From assembly GCA_003516765.1 (NCBI GenBank), contig DPCD01000050.1, positions 1 to 9,717 of the forward strand: DNA of 9,717 nt. The letters are read 5' to 3'. The position numbers and the translations under genes are program-made. The stretch is from Clostridiales bacterium (GTDB taxonomy: Bacteria > Bacillota > Clostridia > Oscillospirales > Oscillospiraceae). Shown piece after piece: positions 1 through 5,830 of the stretch; within the stretch, counting starts at the first letter, position 1, and each line of letters opens with the position of its first letter. The notes below the pieces were generated by a model. It had not been told where the DNA came from and ran no database searches. It saw nothing but the letters and a program-made list of their open reading frames with translations.

Positions 1-84
1 GACAAACTCTTCCTTCGTGAGCGCATCGTAATCAAGTCCGATGGTTGCAAGATACGCTCGGATTTTCTTTTCCTCGGAAGTCAC
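1..84 (-). CDS. Possible N-terminal end of an unknown protein, runs off the left edge
   Basis: On the minus strand a frame is open from a GTG at 84-82 to the window edge, giving 28 residues that begin (V/M)TSEEKKIRAYLATIG and continue LDYDALTKEEFV. The charged, helix-like composition looks more like real protein than the competing plus-strand frame over the same bases. No ribosome binding site precedes the GTG, and an in-frame TAA lies about 20 bases upstream. The fragment may therefore be the tail of a decayed gene rather than a true start. It lies 28 bases beyond the stop of the remnant at 113-605 and may belong to the same degraded element. No family was recognised. Confidence 0.25.
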   Translation of the reverse strand, partial: MTSEEKKIRAYLATIGLDYDALTKEEFV

Positions 85-112
85 GGAATAAAGAACAGAA
101 CATTAAATACCA

Positions 113-605
113 TCAGCCACCACTGACATTGCCGATGGTGGCTTTTTTGCGTTTCGGGAATTTGTTTTGCCGTTTCACTCTGGTGCCGGTTTTGCTTTGG
201 TGATTCATGGCATCCTCATACAGCTCAATAAATTCCTTTTCCCGGAGTGTCAGAGGTGCTTGCGCATCCCGCTTTTGAATCAAATGCTGGTACAGCTTTA
301 TCTGGAGCGACAGGAAGTACAAGAGCTCTTTGTGCTCCATCTTCAAATCCCTGACAATCCCGGACAGGAAATCATTTCCGGTGAGATTGTGCATTTCGTG
401 TGGGCAGTCGCAGAGGATATCCAGGAACTGCCCTCTGTACAAAACCGGTGAGAGAACCCATCAGCCGTGGGAAGTCCAGTTCGCTCAGATCCGTCACATC
501 CACCTCCAGCACCGGGCCGTTGGCCTGAAAGCGGGTATATCCCCGGGCCGCGATATCGTCCAGAAACTGCTCATAGCTTTTTCTTGTGGGGTTTTCAGAT
601 ACACC
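113..605 (-). pseudogene. Frameshifted, start-less remnant of an accessory-element gene
   Basis: Two overlapping minus-strand frames together read like one protein. The upstream frame (605-372, 77 codons) begins immediately after the TAG of the response regulator. It reads GVSENPTRKSYEQFLDDIAA and goes on through a convincing acidic stretch (VLEVDVTDLSELDF) before dissolving into a basic, unlikely tail. The downstream frame (open from 460 to 113) takes over around 440 with LYRGQFLDILCDC and continues with a helical, charged segment (KMEHKELLYFLSLQIKLYQH) and a Lys/Arg-rich C-terminus. A single frameshift near 440-460 would join them. The upstream part has no start codon near its beginning; the first GTG is codon 32 and the first ATG codon 49, so the 5' end seems to have been lost at the junction. 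If functional at all, only the 109-residue downstream frame (TTG start at 442) could be made. The family was not recognised. An ICE or transposon cargo gene is a guess from the style of the sequence and its decayed state. Confidence 0.5.
116..148 (+). terminator. Hairpin plus T-run, plus-strand oriented
   Basis: GCCACCA at 116-122 pairs perfectly with TGGTGGC at 136-142 around a 13-base loop and is followed at once by six T residues (143-148). This is the form of a rho-independent terminator for a plus-strand transcript. No convincing plus-strand gene precedes it in the window. The same bases encode the last residues and stop of the minus-strand remnant, so it may be a leftover of the element's original context. 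Confidence 0.45.
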
Positions 606-1361
606 CTAAAAACGAAATGAAAGACTGTCTTGATACTCCGAGGGTGTTTTCCCGGTGATTTTTTTGAAGGTGCCGGAAAAATATGCAATATCGCGGTAGC
701 CGCAGGCCTCCGCAACCTCGTAGACTTTCAGCTTTCCCTCGCGCAGCAACGCCATAGCCTTCTGGATGCGGCAGCGCGTAAGATACGCGCCGAGCGTCAT
801 ATCCGTTTCCTTTTTGAACAGGTGGCTCAGATGTCCTTCGCTCAGTCCCAGCTGCGCTGCCGCCTGCCCGACGGACAGATCGCCGCTGCCGCAGTTTTGC
901 TCAAGGTACACCATTGCCTCGCGCACATAGCGGCTCTTGGGGCCGGGCTTCACGCCGGGAAGCGGCTCTGGCTGCGGTGCGGTTTGTGCGGCGATGCGCT
1001 TTTGCAGCGCCAGAACGGCGTTTTCCAGATCGCCGTCATGAAAAGGCTTCAGCAGAAAGTCCACCGCGCCCAGACGGATGGCCGTCTGCGCGTAGGCGAA
1101 CGAATCGTAGGCGGTCAGAATGATGACATACGCGCGGCTGCCTGCTTCGCGCAGCCGCCGCACCATCTCCAGCCCGTCCATCTTCGGCATTTTGAGATCC
1201 GTGATGATAAGCGTCGGCTGGCAGTCCTCCGCGACGGCAAGGGCCTGTTCGCCGTTGGCGGCTTCGCCGACCACGATGCAGTCCAGCGCCGCCCAGTCTA
1301 CTGCCATGACGATACCCTTGCGGATCATTTCCTCATCCTCTACAACCATTACCCGCATCAT
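606..1361 (-). CDS. AraC-type two-component response regulator (YesN-like)
   Basis: This 251-residue DNA-binding regulator is the output half of the sensory operon. Residues 1-120 are a receiver domain: acidic pocket E8/D9, phosphoacceptor D55 in TDLKMPKMDG, switch T83 in ILTAYDS, and K105 in LLKPF. After a short Pro-rich linker (about 128-143), residues 145-246 form a double helix-turn-helix AraC domain ending in the typical CGYRDIAYFSGTFKKITGKT PSEY pattern. It is short for the YesN family, with little between the domains. The start at 1361 is favoured because AGGGAGG (1377-1371) lies 9 bases upstream; a second ATG at 1358 is possible. The ATG overlaps the kinase stop (ATGA), implying translational coupling. 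By position and family it should be phosphorylated by the kinase encoded just upstream and act on the divergent promoter region at 4084-4285. That target is inferred. No terminator is visible after the stop, where the remnant begins. Confidence 0.93.
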   Translation of the reverse strand: MMRVMVVEDEEMIRKGIVMAVDWAALDCIVVGEAANGEQALAVAEDCQPTLIITDLKMPKMDGLEMVRRLREAGSRAYVIILTAYDSFAYAQTAIRLGAVDFLLKPFHDGDLENAVLALQKRIAAQTAPQPEPLPGVKPGPKSRYVREAMVYLEQNCGSGDLSVGQAAAQLGLSEGHLSHLFKKETDMTLGAYLTRCRIQKAMALLREGKLKVYEVAEACGYRDIAYFSGTFKKITGKTPSEYQDSLSFRF

Positions 1362-3067
1362 ACGCCGGGCCCTCCCTTCGCGGGCAGGCGCGCAAGAATA
1401 CAGGCGCCGCCGCCCTCCGGATTTTCAAGACGCAGACCGAACGCGTCGCCGTAATGCTTGCGCAGGATCGTGTCTACATTTAATAGTCCCAGATGTCCCG
1501 TCTGCGTTTCCGGCGGTTTGTAAGGCCCCAGAAGGTCCGGCGGGAAGCCGCAGCCGTTGTCCCGGACGCGGATCTCGAGCACGTCCTGCTCCGCAAGCAC
1601 GGCCGTGACGGAGAGTTCACCGTGTTCTACACCGGAAAGGCCGTGCAGAATGGCATTCTCTGCCAGCGGCTGCAGGAGCATTTTCGGAACCATGCACGAA
1701 AGAAGCGCCTCCGGCACGGCTTCCGTGTATGAGAAGCTTTCCGACAGGCGGATGCGCTGAATCTCGACGTACCGGCTCAAAATCTCCAACTCCCGCCGCA
1801 GGGGGACAAATTCGTCCCGCGTGATGCAGAAGCGAAGGATATCGGCAAGATTCGTTGACATCAGCGCCACCTGCGGCACTTGATTGATCTTGCTGATCCA
1901 TTTCATCGTATCTAACGTATTGCACAGAAAGTGCGGATTCAGCTGCGCCTGCATCATCCGGATCTGCGCGTCGTTGAGTGCCTGCTGGTTCTGAAGCAGC
2001 GCCTGCTGGTTGCGCCGCAGCGACAGAACCATCCGGTTAAACTGCTGCGCCAATTCTCCCAGCTCGTCGTGCTGCCCCTCCTGCACCGGCACCTGCACCT
2101 GCAGATCGTTTTTTCCGACCTTTGTAATCGCGTGGTGCAGCGCACCGATCGGCTGGAACACCTGCCGGCTCAGCTGCAAGCTCAGAAGAATACTCACCGC
2201 CACGCCGCCGAGCGCGCACAGGGCGCTGACCGTATACAAAAGCCGCAGCGTCCCGCGCGTAAACACCTGCGGCTGCTGCAACACAAGATACAGCCCCGTC
2301 GTCCCGCTCTGCCGCGCGGTGTATAAAAAATTGTCAGAAAGCCCCGTCAGCGCCCGTCCTGCCAGCAGCTGCCCACGCAGCGCGTTGGAAAGCGTCAGCA
2401 CCTGCGCCTGCTGCGAGCAGTAAATGCCGTGCCAGAACCGGTCCATGACCAGAAGCGCGTTCTGCGCGCCAGCCATTGCATCCAGAAGCGTCCGGAAATG
2501 CGACTCATACATTGCTGCCACCAGATAGCCTGCGGTCTGTCCGTCCATTGTCAGCCGCGCTGCCGCGCGCAGAACCGGCTCGTCCAAATCCAGCGGATTG
2601 CCGCTTGCGCAGTAGACAATCACGCCCGGCTCCTCCTGCACCGCCTCCTGCAAAACGCCCCAGGAGGTAGAGAGCGTCTGCTCCTCCGGCGCGGTCTGCG
2701 TGGAATACCGGAGCGTCCCATCCGCATCGTATAAATCGAACCGTGCAAACCGCCGCACCGGCTCCGTCGCGTCAAACAGCACGCTGTAGACCGCCGCACT
2801 GTCCGCCTGACCGCCGGAAAGCGCCCGCAGCACCGTCCGGCTTTTCTGCAGGGCTGCCGCGGCAGATGCCAGTCCCTCATGCATCGTATCTACCGCGTAG
2901 CAGGCGCCGTCCAGCTGCTGCTGCGCGTTCTGCTGCTGATCCGCCGTCATGCGCAGTCTGAAAATCTGCAGAAGAAGCACCGAACACAGCAGCAGCGGCA
3001 CCAGCGACACTGCCAGAAACGCCGCGTTCAATCTCTGGCGGAACGAAGAAAAACGAAGCTGCTTCAT
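1358..3067 (-). CDS. Membrane sensor histidine kinase, YesM family
   Basis: This 569-residue kinase autophosphorylates and passes phosphate to the response regulator. Visible parts in order are a first membrane helix (about 14-37), an extracytoplasmic region of about 235 residues (38-272), a second membrane helix (about 275-298), a HAMP-like linker (about 299-352), a short coiled coil rich in Gln (353-372), and a His_kinase domain with QLNPHF, phosphoacceptor H379. The HATPase region has N-box PLAENAILHG (N471), G1 box DNGCGF (503-508) and G2 box GHLGLLN (524-530). All key residues are present. The start at 3067 has GGAGG at 3079-3075, 7 bases upstream; those bases also encode the acidic Glu run ending the preceding lipoprotein. 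Both gene ends overlap their neighbours by ATGA. The large outer domain probably detects the ligand through the solute-binding lipoprotein encoded upstream, as in HptA-HptS systems (inference). Confidence 0.94.
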   Translation of the reverse strand: MKQLRFSSFRQRLNAAFLAVSLVPLLLCSVLLLQIFRLRMTADQQQNAQQQLDGACYAVDTMHEGLASAAAALQKSRTVLRALSGGQADSAAVYSVLFDATEPVRRFARFDLYDADGTLRYSTQTAPEEQTLSTSWGVLQEAVQEEPGVIVYCASGNPLDLDEPVLRAAARLTMDGQTAGYLVAAMYESHFRTLLDAMAGAQNALLVMDRFWHGIYCSQQAQVLTLSNALRGQLLAGRALTGLSDNFLYTARQSGTTGLYLVLQQPQVFTRGTLRLLYTVSALCALGGVAVSILLSLQLSRQVFQPIGALHHAITKVGKNDLQVQVPVQEGQHDELGELAQQFNRMVLSLRRNQQALLQNQQALNDAQIRMMQAQLNPHFLCNTLDTMKWISKINQVPQVALMSTNLADILRFCITRDEFVPLRRELEILSRYVEIQRIRLSESFSYTEAVPEALLSCMVPKMLLQPLAENAILHGLSGVEHGELSVTAVLAEQDVLEIRVRDNGCGFPPDLLGPYKPPETQTGHLGLLNVDTILRKHYGDAFGLRLENPEGGGACILARLPAKGGPGV

Positions 3068-4083
3068 TCCTCTTCCTCCGTTCCCAGATAAAACGCCCAG
3101 CTCATCAGAAGCGACTCGCGCCGCTCGCTCGCAAAGCTCACGTCATAGTCCACCTGCGCAATTGCCCCAAAAGGCGGCAGCGTTCCCGCCGGGTCCAGGT
3201 CGCTTCGCACCGAGCGCCTGCAAAACTGCGCCTCAATGAGCTGCTGCACGTCCCGGCTGACCGTAAAGTCCACAAACGCGCGCGCATTGTCTTCGTGCGG
3301 CGCGCCCTTCAAAATCGCGCTGCCATCCGGCACGCAGCTCGTCCCGTCCGCCGGATACACCATTGCCAGCTCATCGCCCGCGGCAATGCGCCGGCTTGCC
3401 GTCTCCTCGAGCGTCACACCGACCACCGCCTGTCCGCCGGCGACGTTGGAGAGCACCGCGCCCGAGCTTGTCAGCTGCCTGCCGTCGAGATTCGCGGCAA
3501 ACGCCTGCAGAACCGCGTCCTCATCCGCATCCACCGCGCAGAGCATCGTCACCAGCGCCGTATAGCTCGAGCCGGAAACCGACGGGTCTGCAAACGCGAT
3601 CTTTCCCTTCCACGCCGGGTCCAGCAGATCCTTCCACGACGTAATGTCGCCCGCGCGCACAAGCTTCGGATTGTACACAAACACCACCGGCAGCGACGAG
3701 AACGGCGTCCAGATGTCGTCTTTCGCGCGGTATTGCGGCAGAATCTGCGCCGCGTCCGTGCAGGCGTATGGCTCAAACAACTCCCGGTACGATTCCAGAC
3801 TCTCCACACCGCCGCCGAACATCACATCCGCCTGCGGCGCGTCCTTCTGCTGTGAGAGCTGTTCTAGCAGCTCATTGCTGCCGCCTTCAACGACCTCAAC
3901 CCAGATGCCCGTGCGCGCCTCAAATTCCCGGACCAGCGGCGACCAGACCTCTTTTTTGTGCGACGTATACAGCACCAGCCGCTTTTCTTCCGCCGGCGCA
4001 AAATCCGGCTGCACCGCCGTCTGCGCGCAGCCCGTGAGCGTCAGAAGCAGAACCAGCGCAGCAATCATCCTTCGTTTCTTCAT
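3064..4083 (-). CDS. Lipoprotein solute-binding protein, probable sensor component (HptA/PgtC/Fbp-like)
   Basis: This 339-residue exported lipoprotein has a basic N-terminus (MKKRR), a hydrophobic core and lipobox LTGC with C19 as the lipidated residue. The mature part opens with RLVLYTSHKKEVWSPLVREF and contains PQADVMFGGG, an FVYNPKL strand, WKDLLDPAWKGKIAFADPS and GDELAMVYPADGTSCVPDGS. These are hallmarks of the Fbp/Afu/PgtC-type periplasmic binding proteins (SBP_bac_6-like fold), which bind ferric ions in some members and sugar phosphates or organophosphates in others. The two adjacent C-terminal tyrosines that coordinate iron in classical FbpA are not seen. It is first in an operon with kinase and regulator and shares a 4-base overlap with the kinase. 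It is therefore most likely a sensing partner rather than the transport subunit, since the importer has its own binding protein on the other strand. The ligand is not determined. Confidence 0.85.
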   Translation of the reverse strand: MKKRRMIAALVLLLTLTGCAQTAVQPDFAPAEEKRLVLYTSHKKEVWSPLVREFEARTGIWVEVVEGGSNELLEQLSQQKDAPQADVMFGGGVESLESYRELFEPYACTDAAQILPQYRAKDDIWTPFSSLPVVFVYNPKLVRAGDITSWKDLLDPAWKGKIAFADPSVSGSSYTALVTMLCAVDADEDAVLQAFAANLDGRQLTSSGAVLSNVAGGQAVVGVTLEETASRRIAAGDELAMVYPADGTSCVPDGSAILKGAPHEDNARAFVDFTVSRDVQQLIEAQFCRRSVRSDLDPAGTLPPFGAIAQVDYDVSFASERRESLLMSWAFYLGTEEEE

Positions 4084-4112
4084 AAATAACCTGCCACCAT
4101 AAATTTGCCCTA

Positions 4113-4141
4113 ATTATACCACACCGCCGCCATCACTTTCA
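4113..4141 (-). promoter_or_regulatory. Extended -10 promoter of the sensory operon
   Basis: On the minus strand, TATAAT (4118-4113) is preceded by TG one base upstream, giving TGGTATAAT, a perfect extended -10 element. A weak -35 hexamer, TGAAAG (4141-4136), lies 17 bases further up. Transcription would start near 4106, leaving a leader of about 23 bases before the ATG at 4083. The leader has only a weak Shine-Dalgarno (GGTGGCAGG). An extended -10 with a poor -35 suggests low to moderate constitutive expression, as expected for a sensor. Confidence 0.7.
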
Positions 4142-4150
4142 TCCATTTAT

Positions 4151-4206
4151 CACAAAAATATCAGAGAATCACAAAAGAACGCAGATTTGTCCCCTGTTCT
4201 TTTGTG
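4151..4206. promoter_or_regulatory. Candidate operator: 11-base perfect inverted repeat plus upstream half-repeat
   Basis: CACAAAAGAAC (4170-4180) and GTTCTTTTGTG (4196-4206) are exact reverse complements separated by 15 bases, so centre-to-centre they are 26 bases apart. A third copy of the core CACAAAA starts at 4151, in direct orientation 19 bases before the left arm. No T-run follows on either strand, so a terminator is unlikely. The right arm overlaps the expected -35 position of the plus-strand promoter. Repeats of this kind between divergent operons are typical binding sites for dimeric regulators, and the AraC-type response regulator of this locus is the obvious candidate (inference). 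Confidence 0.5.
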
Positions 4207-4223
4207 CAAGTAACCGGTAAAAT
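4195..4223 (+). promoter_or_regulatory. Weak, probably activator-dependent promoter of the importer operon
   Basis: TAAAAT at 4218-4223 matches five of six bases of the -10 consensus. With a 17-base spacer the -35 hexamer would be TGTTCT (4195-4200), which is very poor and falls within the right arm of the inverted repeat. A good -10 without a -35, overlapped by a repeat arm, is the arrangement expected when a bound activator replaces -35 recognition. No better plus-strand promoter was found between 4141 and 4286. Confidence 0.35.
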
Positions 4224-4233
4224 TGGAATATCC

Positions 4234-4255
4234 AAACAGTGCAGACGCGCTGTTT
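4234..4255 (+). other. Leader hairpin before the importer binding-protein gene
   Basis: AAACAGTGC (4234-4242) pairs with GCGCTGTTT (4247-4255) over nine base pairs, one of them G-U, around the loop AGAC. It ends 15 bases before the Shine-Dalgarno. If transcription begins near 4230, this hairpin sits at the very 5' end of the mRNA, where such structures often protect against decay. It is too small for a known riboswitch class. Confidence 0.4.
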
Positions 4256-4270
4256 CCGATAAATTTTTCT

Positions 4271-4288
4271 AGGAGGAAACATATCGTG
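4271..4288 (+). promoter_or_regulatory. Ribosome binding site that fixes a GTG start
   Basis: AGGAGG at 4271-4276 stands 9 bases before GTG at 4286. The protein then begins MKKILAFLLA, a normal lipoprotein signal peptide. The in-frame ATG at 4223 lies next to the likely -10 element and leader hairpin, has no Shine-Dalgarno, and would add 21 residues ahead of the signal peptide. It is rejected as the start. Confidence 0.85.
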
Positions 4289-5716
4289 AAAAAGATTCTT
4301 GCATTTCTTCTTGCAGTCTCCATGATCTTTGCGATGGCGGCATGCGCAGCAAGCCCCGCGCAGACCACCACCGAGCCTGCAAAGACCGAAGAAGCTGCCG
4401 CCACCGAGCCCGCCGCAGCGGAAGAAACCACTGCCGAGCCCGCAGCTCCCGCTGAGGAAGAAAACCTCACTGAGACCCAGAAAATCATCAAGGAAGCCGA
4501 AGGCATGACCCTTGAAGAGCTTGCCAAGAAGGCAATCGAAGAGTCCAACGGCAAAATGTTCTACGGCGTCGGCAACTCCAGCCGCGGCAAGAGCGCCCTG
4601 CCTCTGTTCATCGAGTACCTGCAGTCCATCGACTCCAGCTACAGCATGGAGTTCGAGTGGCAGCAGCCCAAGAACAACAAGATCTTCGATCAGCTGACCG
4701 CCGACTCCCTGAAGGACACCGGCACGTTCGCCATGACCCTGATTCAGGACGGCAACCAGATCGAAAGCAAGATGGTCCAGACCGGCATCCTCGACACCTT
4801 CATCCCGAAGGATTGGGCAGACGCCAACGGCACGACCGCTGATGCCTACACCGGCTTCCTGCCGCTGCAGACCCTGAACAAGGTCTTCATGTACAACTGC
4901 ACCGGCGACAAGACCTATGACAACTGCTGGGACTTCGTTGCCGAGGGCGAGCATGGTCTTTACATGGACATCGACTCCGAAATCGTCGGCAAGAACTTCC
5001 TGTACATGCTGACCCGCGACGACTACGCGGCATGGATGAAGGAGTCCTTTGAGGCTCTGTCCGCTGACGAACAGGCATACTTCCAGCCCACCATCACCGC
5101 GATGGAAGCAGACGCTGCGGACCTCGGTCTCGGCGCAGACGGTGCGTACGCACTGGCATGGATCAAGCTGTGGGTCGAAAGCTACAACGCACAGACCGAC
5201 GACGGTCCGATCTGCAACACCCTGGTCGACGCTTCTGCAAAGGATCAGTTTGGTCTTCTGGTTTACTCGAAGCTCCGCTCTGTCGAAGAGTCCAGCTCCG
5301 TCTCCGTCAACAACATCAAGGTTGCCGCTTATGAAGACGGCTATCAGGGTATCGGCGGCTACGGCTACTGCCATTACCTCTTCGTCACCGACAACTCCCC
5401 GCTGCCCTGGACCGCCTGCGCATTCATCGCTTACATGACCTGCACCGCTGACGGCTTCTCCGCATGGGGCAAGGACATGGGCGGCTACTCCTCCAACCCG
5501 ACCGTTGCTGAGGAAACCGAAGCCAACTTCCATCACTCCATCGGCGGCATGGCGGAAGACGGCACGACCGTTGAGTTCGCGGCAAAGAACGACCGCGGCT
5601 ACGACTGGTGGACCACCAACGGCAAGCTGGTTCTGGAAGATCCGGAATACTGCGCAGACGTTGCCTTCACCGTCGGCAGCTGGATTGAAATGCTGACCAA
5701 ATACTCCGCAGGCTAA
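4286..5716 (+). CDS. Lipoprotein solute-binding protein of the ABC importer
   Basis: This 476-residue lipoprotein would capture the substrate for the permease encoded downstream. It has a signal peptide with lipobox-like MAAC (C20), followed by a spacer of about 40 residues (21-60) made almost only of Ala, Thr, Glu and Pro, which would hold the domain off the membrane. The folded part starts near EGMTLEELAKKAIEES and contains a binding-protein-like opening (KMFYGVGNSSRGKSALPLFI), TLIQDGNQIE, a central LNKVFMYNC strand analogous to the FVYN strand of Fbp-type proteins, and a C-terminal aromatic-rich region (YDWWTTNGK). It is longer than the usual 330-360 residues. It differs strongly from the minus-strand lipoprotein, so the two are not recent duplicates. 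It has seven Cys besides the lipobox one, notable for an exported protein of an anaerobe. The ligand is not evident; iron and phosphorylated compounds are both compatible with the family. Confidence 0.82.
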   Translation: MKKILAFLLAVSMIFAMAACAASPAQTTTEPAKTEEAAATEPAAAEETTAEPAAPAEEENLTETQKIIKEAEGMTLEELAKKAIEESNGKMFYGVGNSSRGKSALPLFIEYLQSIDSSYSMEFEWQQPKNNKIFDQLTADSLKDTGTFAMTLIQDGNQIESKMVQTGILDTFIPKDWADANGTTADAYTGFLPLQTLNKVFMYNCTGDKTYDNCWDFVAEGEHGLYMDIDSEIVGKNFLYMLTRDDYAAWMKESFEALSADEQAYFQPTITAMEADAADLGLGADGAYALAWIKLWVESYNAQTDDGPICNTLVDASAKDQFGLLVYSKLRSVEESSSVSVNNIKVAAYEDGYQGIGGYGYCHYLFVTDNSPLPWTACAFIAYMTCTADGFSAWGKDMGGYSSNPTVAEETEANFHHSIGGMAEDGTTVEFAAKNDRGYDWWTTNGKLVLEDPEYCADVAFTVGSWIEMLTKYSAG

Positions 5717-5746
5717 ATTTCTGCCCCGAAACGAAACAAGCACCCG

Positions 5747-5779
5747 AGCGCCCTTGGATCGCGCATCCAAGGGCGCTTT
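5747..5779 (+). terminator. Intercistronic hairpin (partial terminator or mRNA-stabilising stem)
   Basis: AGCGCCCTTGGAT (5747-5759) and ATCCAAGGGCGCT (5765-5777) form a perfect 13-bp stem with a 5-base loop. It is followed only by TTTCC (T5777 is the last stem base), so the T-run is too short for strong termination. It lies between the binding-protein and permease genes, 31 bases after the first stop. Such stems usually protect the 3' end of the upstream message or cause partial termination, giving more binding protein than permease. Confidence 0.6.
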
Positions 5780-5830
5780 CCAAAATAACCCCGCTTCCCT
5801 GAAATTCCGTGAAAGAAGGAGGAGTACGCC

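Noticed and set aside
1..125. Plus-strand frame from the left edge to TGA at 123-125, just ahead of a terminator-like hairpin
   Set aside because: It could be a gene tail ending at the hairpin, but the opposite strand reads more like protein here, the stop lies inside the hairpin, and 41 codons give no recognisable motif. Unresolved rather than called.
630..1454. 274-residue plus-strand open frame opposite the response regulator
   Set aside because: The complementary frame has an intact receiver and AraC domain. The plus frame has no domain pattern and is His/Arg/Ala-rich, a typical shadow.
2880..2945. CTG/CAG-rich stretch in the kinase gene as a repeat element
   Set aside because: It encodes the Gln/Ala-rich segment after the first membrane helix (QQQNAQQQL). 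It is imperfect and consistent with normal coding sequence.
4170..4206. Inverted repeat as a rho-independent terminator
   Set aside because: No T-run follows the stem on either strand, and both operons point away from it.
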